Under the pieces are notes generated by a model. It ran no database searches and was not told where the DNA came from. It worked only from the letters and a program-made list of their open reading frames with translations. The position numbers were made by a program, and so were the translations under genes. This document shows positions 40,668 through 51,426 of a DNA stretch of 64,000 nt, piece after piece. The DNA is from Buchnera aphidicola (Rhopalosiphum padi) (GTDB taxonomy: Bacteria > Pseudomonadota > Gammaproteobacteria > Enterobacterales > Enterobacteriaceae), in contig NZ_CP034858.1 in NCBI RefSeq assembly GCF_005080845.1, positions 579,942 to 643,941 of the forward strand. The letters are read 5' to 3'. Within the stretch, counting starts at the first letter, position 1; every line of letters starts with the position of its first letter.

Positions 40668-42100
40668 TTAATGCATAAAATGTGAAAACTTTATTATTGG
40701 TGAATTTTTAGAAGGAAGAATTATACTTGTGCGTATTCCAAAAGAATAGTATGGCTGCGTAGAATTTTCATCTTTCGAACGTAAATTAGATAAATTAGTA
40801 GCAACTAATTTTATTTGATTATTATCTATATGTGTGATTGTATAAATATTTCTTGAATTTATAATTTGATATTGATTTATTTCCGGATGTTCAGAAAGCA
40901 ACTGAAGATAAGATTGACTTAATATTTTTGGATGTGCATATGCAGAAATCAGTTTTTGATCCATAACATTTGGAACTATTTTTTTAAATTTTTCTATCAT
41001 ATCTTCTTTATTCGTAGAACAAATTAAATTTCCATCGACAACAAAAAGAGATGAATGAAAATCTGTCATGAAATCTTCATGTAATTCTTGAGAAGAAGAT
41101 TTTAATTTTTCATATATTTTTTGAAAATGCCTCATAGTAGAAAAAACGTTTTCAGGTGATAAATCTAATCTATCTGAAACTGTCCAAACGCTGTTATCTG
41201 TAAAATATTTGTAATGAGACTTTTCAATTGTTCTATTCATTCTATCTTTAAATTTTTGATTGACTTTTAAAGTACCTTCTCTGACTTCTATATCAAAACT
41301 TTCATCTAAATTAAATGGATACCATGTATTTAAATTTTCTTTTTTAGGAACCATAACATGAAGATCTGGGAAGGAGCTTTCATATTCAGGATGATTGGGA
41401 TTATTATTTAATTTATTAACTACTTTCAATCTTCCTTGTTCTTTAACTTTTTCAATTATAGTATGTATAAAAAATTTTGAAGATTCGATTGTTTTATTTA
41501 ATTCTTCAACTTGTTCCATCAAGTGGTCAATTTTTTTACTTGTTTCTTTAGTTGATTCTGTTGGTTCTGAGAATAATGCACATCCTGCATCAAAAATTTT
41601 TAAAAAAGTTGTACCATTAAAAAGATTTATAGTTTCATTTTTAATTGTCTCATAGGCGCTAAGTACAGTATTTTTTACTGTATTCAGAGAATCCATGAGT
41701 TGTTTTTTTAAATTAATGTCTTTAATAGTTTCTTGGATTTTTTCTTGAATTTTTTTTAGTATATCGAGTGGATTATAGGTAGTACTTTCAGAAGAGGATT
41801 CAGAAGGGGATTCAGAAGAAGTTTTTTTTTCATATTTAACAAATCATTGAATTTTAATAAATAATCTTCATAAAATTCTTCGAAATCAATTGAATTTTTT
41901 TTATTTTGATTTTCAATATAATTGATTGAAACTTTAGTACTGCTAATAGGATATTTTTTTTCTTCTATTAAACCTTTTGAAGTATTTTTAATATTTTTTA
42001 ATGATTTATTGGATAATTCATCAATTTTAATTTTTAATTTTTTATTTTGATCAAAACGTGTTGGATTTAATTTATCAACTAGAGTAACATTAGATGACAT
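40668..42100 (-). pseudogene. Buchnera-type orphan protein, frameshifted at an A9 run
   Basis: I do not recognise a family. It sits at a locus where Buchnera of pea aphid has orphan genes (the yba series); I cannot confirm which one. The ATG at 42100 has a good AAGGA Shine-Dalgarno. Frame one runs to an A9 run (coding strand; T9 at 41822-41830) then stops at 41756. In the second frame the run leads into TSSESPSESSSEST, then PLDILKKIQEKIQETIKDI, and is open to 40668. A10 gives one 477-residue protein. Its layout: a polar N-terminus (1-90), a Ser/Glu/Thr linker, a helical/coiled-coil region with SKKIDHLMEQVEELNKTIES, and a mixed C-terminal domain. There is no signal peptide and no membrane segment. 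It looks less Lys/Asn/Ile-biased than its neighbours. Confidence 0.7.
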
Positions 42101-42380
42101 AATTTTTTTTCCTTTTTTTAATTTACTATCTTAGTTTTAGCGGGAATTTTTTTTCAAAAATGTAAATTAAATTTTTAAAAACAAAGAACTGGATTATTAA
42201 TTTTTTACAATTTTAAATTTTTAAAAATATATGAAAAAAATTAATTTTTATAATTTTAAAACTAAATTTTTTTAAAGTTAACATTTTAATAAAAAAAAGC
42301 AAAAATAAAAAACATTTAATTTACATTATAAATTGCATTTTTAAAAAGTCAATTAATTAATACTAAAAAATAAAAACATT
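42101..42380. other. 280-bp A/T-rich spacer between the orphan gene and rsmJ
   Basis: Divergent promoter region. I see no repeat, RNA gene or convincing promoter pair, only generic A/T-rich sequence. Confidence 0.5.
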
Positions 42381-43120
42381 ATGAATATATATTTAATGAT
42401 CAATCACAAAAATCAAAGAATACAAAATTTAATTGATGAACATTGTTTAAATCACGATAAAGACTGTTCTATGGCTTTAATAATGAATTCGAATTCTTTA
42501 GAATTATATGATCGTTCAACACCTCAAAAGAAATCTATAAAAATTGATTTTACTTCAAAAAAAAATAACTATAGATGTTTAAAGTTTAAAAAAAAAATGA
42601 AATTATTTCTAAAGCTATAGGAATAAAAAAAAACTATTTTCCTTTTGTTTTAGATGCAACAGCAGGATTGGGACAAGATGCTTTTTTTCTTTCTTTTTTA
42701 GGATGTTACGTTGTTATGATAGAACATCATCCTGTAATTGCAGCTTTATTAAAAGATGGTTTAGAAAGAGGCTATAAAGATGAAAAAATTGGTTTTTGGT
42801 TAAAAAAAAGACTACATTTAATTTTTAATAATAGTTTAAATATGCTTAATCTGTCAATTTTACAACCTGATGTGATTTATTTAGATCCAATGTATCCGAC
42901 TAATAAAAAAAAATCTCTTCCTAAAAAAAATATGCAATTTTTAAGAAAATTAATAAAAAAAAATGATGAATCGAAAAATTTATTACACGTCGCTAGAAAA
43001 TTTGCAAAAAAGAGAATTGTTGTAAAACGACCATCTTACGCTAATCCTATATCCAATGATAAGGTAGACTTTATTATCAGTAATAAACATCATCGTTTTG
43101 ATATATATCTCCCTTATTAA
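42381..43120 (+). pseudogene. rsmJ: 16S rRNA (guanine1516-N2)-methyltransferase RsmJ, frameshifted at an A10 run
   Basis: Methylates G1516 of 16S rRNA (YhiQ). The first frame matches the N-terminus (HDKDCSMALIMNSNSLELYDRS) up to the A10 run at 42588-42597. The second continues SKAIGIKKNYF, then the SAM motif VLDATAGLGQDAFFLSFLG, VIYLDPMYPTNKKKS and VVKRPSYANPI, ending HHRFDIYLPY. One extra A (A11) gives 246 residues; E. coli has 250. The SAM site and catalytic DPMYP lie after the break. Confidence 0.85.
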
Positions 43121-43125
43121 AAAAA

Positions 43126-43160
43126 ATAGGAGTACGTTTTACAACAAAATGTACTCCTAT
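43126..43160. terminator. Bidirectional terminator between rsmJ and pitA
   Basis: A 15-bp stem with one G-U pair (43126-43140 with 43146-43160; core TAGGAGTAC/GTACTCCTA) closes on the loop ACAAC. Confidence 0.75.
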
Positions 43161-43192
43161 ATTAGAAATATTATCGATCTTTTAAAATTTTT

Positions 43193-44665
43193 TTATATTA
43201 ATAAAAGAGCGATCCAATAAAAAAAACTAGATAATAAAATCGAAACAGGTAAAGTTAATATCCAAGCAAGAGCAATATTTTTTATTGTACTAATTTGAAT
43301 TCCATCTCCATCACTTAACATTGCTCCAGCTACAGATGAAGATAAAATATGTGTTGTAGATACTGGTATTCCTGTATAACTTGCTATACCAATTGATAAA
43401 GAAGCTGTTATTTGTGCTGACATAGCTTGTGCATATGTCATTCTTTTTTTTCCTATTTTTTCACCAATAGTTATTACTATACGTTTCCAACCAATCATTG
43501 TACCTACAGATAAAGAAAGTGCAATAATTAATATTATCCACATTGGTGCATATTCAATTGTTTTGAGTATATCTTCTTTACTTTTTTTTAAAAAATTTTT
43601 TTCTTCTTTAGAAATATTTAAAATATGTATTGTTTGATCAATATTTTCAGAAAGAGAAAGCAAAAAATGACGTAATTTAAATCTTTTTTGTATATTTAAT
43701 TCATTATAATTATATATATCCTTTAATAACAATTTAGTTTTTTTTATTTTTTTTATAATATGAAAATAATTATAATTTTTTGTTATATTACTAATTTTTT
43801 TTTGATGATTAATAGTTTTAATTATTTTATCTTTGTTTTTTGAATAGTATTCATATAAATGATTAATTGTATTCTTTGTATAAATAATTTCTTTTTTAGA
43901 TGCATTTAAATTTACTAAGAAACCATATGGTGCAATTCCTATAAGAACAAGCATTAATAAACCAATTCCTTTTTGACCGTCGTTTGCACCATGTGCATAA
44001 CTTACTCCAATAGATGATAAAATCAAAGCAATTTTAATTAAAAAGGGTGGTTTTTTTTTCCCGTCTTTTTTTTCTCGTTCTAACGGAGTCATATAAATAC
44101 GATAAAAATTTTTTTTCTTTTTTAAAAAAAAACGTAATAAAAATATTAAAACACCAGAAATTATTAATCCTACAATAGGAGAAAAAATAAGAGATAAAAA
44201 AACATTTGTCATTTTAGGAATATTTAATGCATTTACTAAAGATGAACCGGTAGTGAATGCATTAGTCAAACCAACTCCAATTATTGCTCCAATAAGTGAA
44301 TGTGAACTTGAGGCTGGTAAACAAAAATACCAGGTAGATAAATTCCATAGTATAGCTGCCAATAACATAGAAAAAACCATGGCGAGAGCATTTTTTGAAT
44401 TAGTGTTTAATAATAAATCATTAGGCAACAAGTGAACAATCGCATATGCAACTGTTAAACCTCCAAGCAAAACACCAAGAAAATTAAACAAACCAGACAT
44501 CATAACTGCAAAATGAGCTGAGGTTGCACGTGTATAAATTAATGTTGAAACAGCATTTGCTGTATCGTGAAATCCGTTAATAGCTTCATAACACAATACA
44601 AAAAATAAAGCTAGTAAAACAAATAAACTATGATTCAAATCAGAATAAGAAAATAAATATAGCAT
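43193..44665 (-). CDS. pitA: Low-affinity inorganic phosphate transporter PitA
   Basis: Metal-phosphate:H+ symporter with about ten membrane helices. The duplicated Pit motifs are visible: YEAINGFHDTANAVSTLIYT early and SYAHGANDGQKGIG in the middle, then GIASYTGIPVSTTHILS near the C-terminus. Length is 490 (E. coli 499). The central hydrophilic loop (about residues 255-355) is Lys-rich. It is likely the main phosphate entry if pst is lost (inference). Confidence 0.94.
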   Translation of the reverse strand: MLYLFSYSDLNHSLFVLLALFFVLCYEAINGFHDTANAVSTLIYTRATSAHFAVMMSGLFNFLGVLLGGLTVAYAIVHLLPNDLLLNTNSKNALAMVFSMLLAAILWNLSTWYFCLPASSSHSLIGAIIGVGLTNAFTTGSSLVNALNIPKMTNVFLSLIFSPIVGLIISGVLIFLLRFFLKKKKNFYRIYMTPLEREKKDGKKKPPFLIKIALILSSIGVSYAHGANDGQKGIGLLMLVLIGIAPYGFLVNLNASKKEIIYTKNTINHLYEYYSKNKDKIIKTINHQKKISNITKNYNYFHIIKKIKKTKLLLKDIYNYNELNIQKRFKLRHFLLSLSENIDQTIHILNISKEEKNFLKKSKEDILKTIEYAPMWIILIIALSLSVGTMIGWKRIVITIGEKIGKKRMTYAQAMSAQITASLSIGIASYTGIPVSTTHILSSSVAGAMLSDGDGIQISTIKNIALAWILTLPVSILLSSFFYWIALLLI

Positions 44666-44763
44666 AATCTTTAAGCCATTTTGATGAATTGAACTAAGTT
44701 TATTATCTGTGAGAAACCGTGTTAGAGGAAAGTAAAATATAAATTTTATTTAAAAAAATTAAA

Positions 44764-46014
44764 TTATTTTTCTAATTTTAAAGATAAAAAGATTCCAAAA
44801 ATTAAAATAATTATAATAAAGGATGAAATACCTGTCCATTTTGAATAAAACCAAAAAAACCCCCCGAAAGTACCAAATATACTTGATCCTAAATAATAGA
44901 AAAATAGATATAAAGAAGTTGCTTGAACTTTAGCAATCTTTGCGAAAGAACTAATCCAAGTACTTGCAATAGAATGAGATGCAAAAAATCCACCTGAAAA
45001 TACTACTAATCCTAAAACAATCATGAAAATCTGATTACATTGTGTAATTAATAAACCTAAAATCATTAAAAATAATGCTATTCTTAATATACTGCTTCGA
45101 TGATATTGATTTATTAAAATACCAGCTTTAGGAGAACTATAGACTCCAGTTAAATAAATAATAGATAGAAACCCTGTAGTTGAAGAAGATAAAAAAAATG
45201 GTGATAACATTAATCGGTATCCAATATAATTAAAAACTGTAATAAAACTACCCATTAAAACAAATCCTATTGCAAACAGGATAAATAACGTTGGATTTTT
45301 TAAATGCAAGTAAAAATTTTTTAAAAACTTATGAAGATCTATAGAAATAGGATGAAAGTTTTTTGACGATGGTAAAAAATATAAAAAAAGACAGGATGAT
45401 ATTAAAGAAAAAAAACCAATTGTTATAAGTGCAATATTCCAAGAAAAATACTCTGCCAAAAAACTACTTAAAAGTCTTCCAGAACATCCACCTATAGTAT
45501 TCCCACTAATATATAGACCCATACAAAATGATACAGATTCTGGATGTACTTCTTCAATAATATAAGTCATAGCAACAGCAACAACCCCACTTAATGCTAA
45601 TCCAGTTAAAGAACGAAGTAAAACAATAATTATCCAATTGTTTGTAGTAGAGCATATTATAGTAAGTATTGCTGCAATGAACAAAGAAGACGACATAATT
45701 GATTTTCGACCAATTCTATCTGATAACGGTCCAATAAATAATGTTCCAATAGCCATTGTTGCAGTTGCTGCTGATAAAGACAAACTACTTTCTGTTGCAG
45801 TTAAGGAAAATTGTTTAGAAAATACTGGTAAAATTGATTGTACGCAATATAAAATAGAAAAACTAGAAAAACCGCCTAAAAAAAGAGATAAAACAATTTG
45901 ATTGAATTTTTTTGTATTTTTTTTTTTAATAGCATTTTTTGTTTTCCAAAAGTATAAAAAACATTTTTTAAATAAAAAATGTCTTTTATATGTATATATA
46001 TCCATCGTAAACAT
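44764..46014 (-). CDS. ynfM: MFS efflux transporter of the YnfM type
   Basis: Major facilitator with twelve membrane helices and unknown substrate. [13 protein letters not shown] between helices 2 and 3 is the MFS motif; [23 protein letters not shown] and [19 protein letters not shown] match E. coli YnfM nearly residue for residue. Length is 416 (E. coli 417). Its ATG lies inside the 3' end of dapF (29-nt overlap), so the two are translationally coupled. One of the few transporters in this window, so a role in host exchange is possible but only inferred. Confidence 0.9.
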   Translation of the reverse strand: MFTMDIYTYKRHFLFKKCFLYFWKTKNAIKKKNTKKFNQIVLSLFLGGFSSFSILYCVQSILPVFSKQFSLTATESSLSLSAATATMAIGTLFIGPLSDRIGRKSIMSSSLFIAAILTIICSTTNNWIIIVLLRSLTGLALSGVVAVAMTYIIEEVHPESVSFCMGLYISGNTIGGCSGRLLSSFLAEYFSWNIALITIGFFSLISSCLFLYFLPSSKNFHPISIDLHKFLKNFYLHLKNPTLFILFAIGFVLMGSFITVFNYIGYRLMLSPFFLSSSTTGFLSIIYLTGVYSSPKAGILINQYHRSSILRIALFLMILGLLITQCNQIFMIVLGLVVFSGGFFASHSIASTWISSFAKIAKVQATSLYLFFYYLGSSIFGTFGGFFWFYSKWTGISSFIIIILIFGIFLSLKLEK

Positions 46015-46840
46015 GATGTGCTGGCCCTATCATATAGAGAGGATAGTTAAAACCTTTCCATTTGATTGTCAAATTTCCACCTAATAAATCTACTTTAACA
46101 GTATCATAAAGAAGATTTTTAGCAATACCAATTGCAACTGCTGCACATGCACCACTACCACAAGACCGAGTTTCACCCACATCACGTTCATAAACTCTTA
46201 ATTGGATATGGTTTTTATTTATAATTTTCATAAAACCTACATTTACTCCTTTAGGGAATATTGAATCTTTTTCTAAAAATTTACCAATTTTTTCTACAGG
46301 TGCATTGTTTATCGATTCTACTTGAATAACACAATGAGGATTTCCCATAGATACTAAACTACATGTTAAATTTTTATTCAAAAGTTTTGTAGAGAAATTT
46401 TTTAATATAATTTTTTTTGAAATAGGTATTTCTTCTGCTTTGAAATTAGGTTCATTCATATTCACTTTAATATTATTATTAGATATAAATTTAATAAAAA
46501 TATATTTTTTATTAGTACTCAATCTAATCTTTTTTTTGTTAACCAAACCTTTTAAAAAAAGAAATAAACCTACGCATCGAGCACCATTTCCACATTGTTC
46601 GACTTCATTTCCATTAGAGTTAAAAATACGATAATGAAAATCAAATTTGGAATTATTTGATTTTTCAATTAATAATAATTGATCAAAACCGATTCCAGTA
46701 TTTCGATCAGACAAATTTTTGATAATTGATTTAGTTAGAATAAAATCTTGTTTAATTGATTCAATGACCATAAAATCGTTACCTAAACCATGCATTTTAG
46801 AAAAACTAATTTTTTTCTTGTTTTTATCATTTAAAAACAT
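45986..46840 (-). CDS. dapF: Diaminopimelate epimerase
   Basis: Converts LL- to meso-diaminopimelate for peptidoglycan and lysine. The two catalytic cysteines are in EQCGNGARC and [23 protein letters not shown] is the N-terminal motif. Length is 284 (E. coli 274), with about 14 extra residues at the N-terminus; the ATG at 46840 has AGGA upstream, supporting it. cyaY is divergent, as in E. coli. Confidence 0.95.
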   Translation of the reverse strand: MFLNDKNKKKISFSKMHGLGNDFMVIESIKQDFILTKSIIKNLSDRNTGIGFDQLLLIEKSNNSKFDFHYRIFNSNGNEVEQCGNGARCVGLFLFLKGLVNKKKIRLSTNKKYIFIKFISNNNIKVNMNEPNFKAEEIPISKKIILKNFSTKLLNKNLTCSLVSMGNPHCVIQVESINNAPVEKIGKFLEKDSIFPKGVNVGFMKIINKNHIQLRVYERDVGETRSCGSGACAAVAIGIAKNLLYDTVKVDLLGGNLTIKWKGFNYPLYMIGPAHHVYDGYIYI

Positions 46841-46975
46841 GTTTTTTCCTAATAGTTGTTTGTTTTTCTTATAGGTAAATTCTTTAAAAAAAAAGATAAA
46901 ATAAAGAAAATATAATTTATTAAAAATTATCTTTTAACTTAATATAATAAAATTTATTATTCAAGGATATAAAAA

Positions 46976-47341
46976 ATGAAAAAAAATATAATTTTTACTG
47001 AAATAAATAATAATTTTTATAAATTAGTAGATGATTTATTTGCAAAGATAGAAGATAATTTAAATTTTTATGACAATACAATCGATATTGACTATGAAAT
47101 ACAAGATTATGTTATGACTATCACTTTTTTAAATAAAAGTATAATTGTAATTAATAAACAAGAACCATTACAACAAATATGGTTAGCTACAAAATTAAAT
47201 GCGTATCATTTTAATTATAAAATAGATAAATGGATTTGTAATCGTAGTAATAAAAATTTTTGGGAAATATTTGAAAAGTCATGCTCCATGCAATCAAATA
47301 AAAATTTGGTTTTTTCTGATGTTAAAAGAATTCAAAAATAA
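46976..47341 (+). CDS. cyaY: Frataxin-like iron-sulfur regulator CyaY
   Basis: Bacterial frataxin; binds IscS and iron and modulates Fe-S assembly. The N-terminal acidic helix ([20 protein letters not shown]), then the strand region [19 protein letters not shown] and [15 protein letters not shown] plus [16 protein letters not shown] match E. coli CyaY. Length is 121 (E. coli 106). AAGGA precedes the ATG. cyaA, its E. coli neighbour before hemC, is lost. Confidence 0.94.
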   Translation: MKKNIIFTEINNNFYKLVDDLFAKIEDNLNFYDNTIDIDYEIQDYVMTITFLNKSIIVINKQEPLQQIWLATKLNAYHFNYKIDKWICNRSNKNFWEIFEKSCSMQSNKNLVFSDVKRIQK

Positions 47342-47422
47342 AAAATAATTTTTTATTTTCGATAGATATTTTTAACTACTTAAAATACTAAATAATATTT
47401 CTATACTAATATGAATTGTAAT

Positions 47423-48367
47423 ATGCGAAAAAAAATATTAAGAATTGCTACTAGAAAAAGTCCTTTAGCTTTAGAACAGACTAAATACGTACAAAAAAAA
47501 TTATTATCCCTATATCCAGATTTAAATATAAAAATAATACCTATTGTTACTCATGGAGATAATATTTTAAATAAATCTCTGTCTAAAATTGGAGGAAAGG
47601 GTTTATTTATAAAAGAATTAGAATTCGCCCTTCTTGAAAACAAAGCGGATATTGCTATACATTCTATGAAAGATCTTCCTGTTCATATTACGAAAGAATT
47701 GTGTTTAATTAGTATATGTAAAAGAGGGAATGCATTAGATTCGTTAATTTCTAATCATTATCAATCTATTAGTCATTTACCGAAAGGCGCAGTAGTTGGT
47801 ACATCTAGTTTAAGAAGACAATGTCAATTAATTACTTATCGACCAGATTTAATTGTATCTCCCTTAAGGGGTAATGTAGAAACAAGAATAGCTAAATTAG
47901 ATGAAGGTAAATATGATGCAATTATTTTAGCTGCTGAAGGGTTAAATAGGTTAAATTTAAAACATAGAATTACTCAAATCATACCTGCTGAATTATCGCT
48001 TCCTCCTTGCGGACAAGGTGCTATTGGAATACAATCTAGATTACATGATAAAAAAATATTATTTTTTTTATCACGTTTAAATCATTTTAATACTTTTATT
48101 GAAATAAATGCAGAAAGAGCATTTTGCAAGAAATTAGAAGCTGGTTGTCAAATTCCAATTGGAAGTTATGCGATTTTAAAAAAGAAAAAAATTTGGCTCA
48201 GAGGATTAGTCGGTTCACCAGATGGTGAAATAATATTAAAAGGTGAAAGATTTGGTTGGTATAACACTGCAGAAGAAATGGGTTATTCTTTAGCAAAAGA
48301 GTTAATTAATAATGGTGCAAGAAAAATTTTAGATAATTTTTATATAAAAAAATCACATTACATATGA
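47423..48367 (+). CDS. hemC: Hydroxymethylbilane synthase
   Basis: Polymerises porphobilinogen into the linear tetrapyrrole. [34 protein letters not shown] and LRGNVETR are conserved, and EAGCQIPIG carries the cofactor-binding cysteine. An ATG four codons upstream (47411) is in frame; the start at 47423 best fits the family (314 residues; E. coli 313). Its stop overlaps the hemD start (ATGA). Confidence 0.92.
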   Translation: MRKKILRIATRKSPLALEQTKYVQKKLLSLYPDLNIKIIPIVTHGDNILNKSLSKIGGKGLFIKELEFALLENKADIAIHSMKDLPVHITKELCLISICKRGNALDSLISNHYQSISHLPKGAVVGTSSLRRQCQLITYRPDLIVSPLRGNVETRIAKLDEGKYDAIILAAEGLNRLNLKHRITQIIPAELSLPPCGQGAIGIQSRLHDKKILFFLSRLNHFNTFIEINAERAFCKKLEAGCQIPIGSYAILKKKKIWLRGLVGSPDGEIILKGERFGWYNTAEEMGYSLAKELINNGARKILDNFYIKKSHYI

Positions 48368-49121
48368 AAATATTAGTTACGAGACCATCTCCGGAAGGAG
48401 AGGAACTAGTGTATAATTTAAATAATATAGGAATATTTTCTTTGCATTTTTCTTTATTTGATTTTTATCCAAGTAAAGGTAAAAATAGTATATCGAAAAA
48501 AATTTATGAATTATATATATCAGATATAATTCTGATTTTTTCTAAAAAATCTATTTATTATATAAATATGTATTTTAAAAAAAATAATTTAATATGGCCT
48601 ATATATCCAAAATATTATGCTATCGGTAAAAGTACAGCTCTTATTTTACAAAAATATGTTAAAAAAAAGATTTTTTTTCCTAAAAATAAAGAAAATAGTG
48701 AAAATTTATTAAGTATTTTATGTCAAAATAATCTTTTAAAAAAAAAATTATTTTATTACAAGGAAGAAATGGAAGGAAATTAATAAAAAAATATTTAGTA
48801 AAAAAGGGTTTTAATATATCTGTTGTTGAATGCTATAAAAGAATTTTTAAAGTTATAGATATTTTTGAAGAAGTAAAAAAATGGCGTTATTGGAAGATAA
48901 ACACACTTGTAGTAACAAGTAGTGAAATATTGAAAAGATTAGATAAAAAAGTTTCGGTTTTTGATAAAAATGAATGGTTATTTGGATGCAAAATATTTGT
49001 TATTGGAAATAGATTGGCGAAAATAGCAAAAGAAATGGGTTGGAACGACATAGTTGTTTCTGATAATGCAAATAACAATGATTTACTTAAATTAATTAGT
49101 AAGACAAATGATAGGAATTAA
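48364..49121 (+). pseudogene. hemD: Uroporphyrinogen-III synthase, frameshifted at an A10 run
   Basis: Closes hydroxymethylbilane to uroporphyrinogen III. The frame from 48364 ([15 protein letters not shown]) stops at 48783. The rest, IILLQGRNGRKLIKKYL, VVECYKRIFK, TLVVTSSEIL and GWNDIVVSDNANN, is in another frame and ends at 49121. Adding an A to the A10 run (48738-48747) gives 252 residues (E. coli 246). It overlaps hemC by 4 nt, so it depends on coupling. Confidence 0.87.
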
Positions 49122-49126
49122 TTTTT

Positions 49127-49203
49127 TGGTCGGCGAAAGAGGATTTGAACCTCTGACCTACTGGTCCCAAACCAGTTGCGCTACCAAGCTGCGCTATTCG
49201 CCG
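49127..49203 (-). tRNA. proM: tRNA-Pro (anticodon TGG)
   Basis: Close to E. coli tRNA-Pro(UGG), with CTGGTTTGGGACCAG in the anticodon arm. CCA is encoded (complement of 49127-49129). Confidence 0.96.
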
Positions 49204-49233
49204 TAAAATTAAAATATTTAATTATTTATTTTT

Positions 49234-49310
49234 TGGGGTGGCTAATGGGACTTGAACCCATGACCACTGGAATCACAATCCAGAACTCTACCAACTGAGC
49301 TATAGCCACC
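49234..49310 (-). tRNA. hisR: tRNA-His (anticodon GTG)
   Basis: Close to E. coli tRNA-His, with CTGGATTGTGATTCCAG and the extra 5' G(-1). CCA is encoded (complement of 49234-49236). leuT, which lies between hisR and proM in E. coli, is absent. Confidence 0.96.
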
Positions 49311-49374
49311 AAAATTTCGTTATTTTTTTAAATATTTTTTTAAATATTGTTGTTTGTTATTATTTTATAAAAAG

Positions 49375-49449
49375 TGCGCTCGACAGGATTTGAACCTGAT
49401 ACCTCTACCTTCGGAAGATAGCGCTCTATCCAAAATGAGCTACGAGCGC
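49375..49449 (-). tRNA. argX: tRNA-Arg (anticodon CCG)
   Basis: Matches E. coli tRNA-Arg(CCG) overall; anticodon arm CTATCTTCCGAAGGTAG. The D-loop is one base longer (CATTTTGGA versus CAGCTGGA) and the discriminator is A. CCA is not encoded, unlike the His and Pro tRNAs in the same cluster. Confidence 0.93.
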
Positions 49450-49474
49450 ATTCAAAATAAAACTAAACTAGATT

Positions 49475-49503
49475 AGTTTAAGATTAATAATCTTTATTGT
49501 CCA
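49475..49503 (-). promoter_or_regulatory. Candidate sigma-70 promoter of the tRNA-Arg/His/Pro cluster
   Basis: TGGACA (49503-49498) and TAAACT (49480-49475) are 17 bp apart, upstream of tRNA-Arg. The -10 box is weak. Confidence 0.45.
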
Positions 49504-49564
49504 GTTTTTTTTTAAAAATTTTAAAAAACAAAAATAACATAAAATAAAAAAATATTTTAAATAT

Positions 49565-50824
49565 TTATGAACGTTTCATCATATCAAAAAATTCATCGTT
49601 TGTTTTTGTCATAGATAATTTATTTAATAAAAATTCCATTGCATCTATTTCGCTCATAGGATGAATAATTTTTCTTAAAATCCACATTTTTTGTAATTCA
49701 TCTGGTAAAGTTAATAATTCTTCTTTCCTAGTTCCAGATCGATTGTAATCAATAGCGGGAAAAACACGTTTTTCTGCTATTTTTCTTGACAATGGAAGTT
49801 CCATATTTCCTGTTCCTTTAAACTCTTCGTAAATAACTTCATCCATTTTTGATCCTGTATCAACTAAAGCTGTTGCAATGATTGTTAGACTTCCTCCTTC
49901 TTCTACATTTCGAGCGGCACCAAAAAATCTTTTAGGTCTATGTAAAGCGTTAGCGTCTACTCCTCCTGTTAAAACTTTTCCTGATGCTGGAACAACTGTA
50001 TTATAAGCACGTGCTAAACGAGTAATAGAATCAAGTAATATAATAACGTCTTTTTTATGTTCTACTAATCTTTTTGCTTTTTCAATAACCATTTCAGCAA
50101 CTTGAACGTGTCTTGATGCAGGTTCATCAAAAGTAGATGCCACTACTTCTCCTTTAACTAATCTTTGCATTTCAGTGACTTCTTCTGGTCTTTCATCAAT
50201 TAGTAAAACCATTAATACACAATCTGGATGATTATAAGCTATACTTTGCGCAATATTTTGTAAAAGTATCGTTTTTCCTGCTTTTGGTGGCGCTACAATT
50301 AAACCTCTTTGACCTCGTCCAATAGGTGAAGCTAAATCAAGAACTCTTGCGGTTAAATCTTCAGTTGAACCGTTTCCTCTTTCCATTCTCAATCTAGAAT
50401 TAGCATGTAAGGGTGTTAAATTTTCAAATAAAATTTTGCTTCTAGCATTTTCAGGTTTGTCATAATTTACTTCGTTAACTTTAAGTAGAGCGAAATATCT
50501 TTCACCTTCTTTTGGCGGTCTTATTTTTCCGGAAATAGTATCACCGGTACGTAAATTAAATCTACGAATTTGACTTGGTGAAACGTATATATCGTCAGGA
50601 CCAGCTAAATAAGAACTATCAGCAGAACGCAAAAAACCAAATCCATCTTGTAATATTTCTAAAACACCGTCTCCAAATATATCTTCTCCACTTTTTGCAT
50701 GTTGTTTAAGGATGGCAAAAATAATATCTTGTTTACGCATACGCGCTAAATTTTCCAACCCCATTTTTTCACCAAGAGTAATTAATTCAGAAACTGGCAT
50801 ATTTTTAAGTGCGGTAAGATTCAT
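49565..50824 (-). CDS. rho: Transcription termination factor Rho
   Basis: Hexameric RNA helicase that ends transcripts. [14 protein letters not shown] opens it, [19 protein letters not shown] is the RNA-binding cold-shock domain, [15 protein letters not shown] the Walker A, and [15 protein letters not shown] the Walker B region. Length is 419, equal to E. coli. It lies downstream of trxA as in E. coli (rhlB and gpp lost). The 155-bp leader has no recognised element. Confidence 0.97.
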   Translation of the reverse strand: MNLTALKNMPVSELITLGEKMGLENLARMRKQDIIFAILKQHAKSGEDIFGDGVLEILQDGFGFLRSADSSYLAGPDDIYVSPSQIRRFNLRTGDTISGKIRPPKEGERYFALLKVNEVNYDKPENARSKILFENLTPLHANSRLRMERGNGSTEDLTARVLDLASPIGRGQRGLIVAPPKAGKTILLQNIAQSIAYNHPDCVLMVLLIDERPEEVTEMQRLVKGEVVASTFDEPASRHVQVAEMVIEKAKRLVEHKKDVIILLDSITRLARAYNTVVPASGKVLTGGVDANALHRPKRFFGAARNVEEGGSLTIIATALVDTGSKMDEVIYEEFKGTGNMELPLSRKIAEKRVFPAIDYNRSGTRKEELLTLPDELQKMWILRKIIHPMSEIDAMEFLLNKLSMTKTNDEFFDMMKRS

Positions 50825-50979
50825 AATGGTGGGTTCTTAGTAAAATCGGGGTAAATCTCGAAATGATAACTGTAATATAAATTATAAATTTTTTTGTTTT
50901 CATTAATAAATTTTTCATAAAATTGAATTCAATTTTTTAAAAAAAAATTAATTAATTATATTTATAAATATATAAATAT

Positions 50980-51306
50980 TTATTGAATATTTTCATCTAA
51001 AAAATCTTTGAGTTGTATTTTAGAAATTGCTCCAACTTTAGTGGCAAGAACCTCTCTTTCATGAAATAATAGTAACGCCGGAATTCCTCGAATAGAATAG
51101 ATAGGAGCAGTATTTGGATTTTTTTCAATATTTAATTTTCCAAATTTGATTTTATCAAAGTATTCTTGTGCCACTTCTTCTAAAATAGGAGCTAATATTT
51201 TACATGGATTACACCATTCTGCCCAGAAATCAACTAATACAAAATTTTTTGATTGTAATACTTCTTCTTCAAAATTTTGGTCAGTAAGTTCGATTATTTT
51301 CTTCAT
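50980..51306 (-). CDS. trxA: Thioredoxin 1 with a CNPC active site
   Basis: Disulfide reductant for ribonucleotide reductase, PAPS reductase and others. The active site is WCNPCK (Cys32, Cys35), where the universal motif is WCGPCK: Gly33 is Asn (codon AAT). The rest fits thioredoxin ([32 protein letters not shown], including the cis-Pro in GIPALL). Length is 108 (E. coli 109). Confidence 0.95.
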   Translation of the reverse strand: MKKIIELTDQNFEEEVLQSKNFVLVDFWAEWCNPCKILAPILEEVAQEYFDKIKFGKLNIEKNPNTAPIYSIRGIPALLLFHEREVLATKVGAISKIQLKDFLDENIQ

Positions 51307-51426
51307 TTTTTATTTTACTCTATAATTTAATAATAAAAAAATCTCAATTTATTTAATTAATGTTATTATAATATCATTTTTAACAATTGATTTAAACTAA
51401 AATTAAATAATTTTAATTATCTCAAA

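Noticed and set aside
42668..43120. Stand-alone short methyltransferase gene
   Set aside because: The frame extends back to the A10 run and continues the rsmJ N-terminus; the internal ATG/TTG starts are not family starts.
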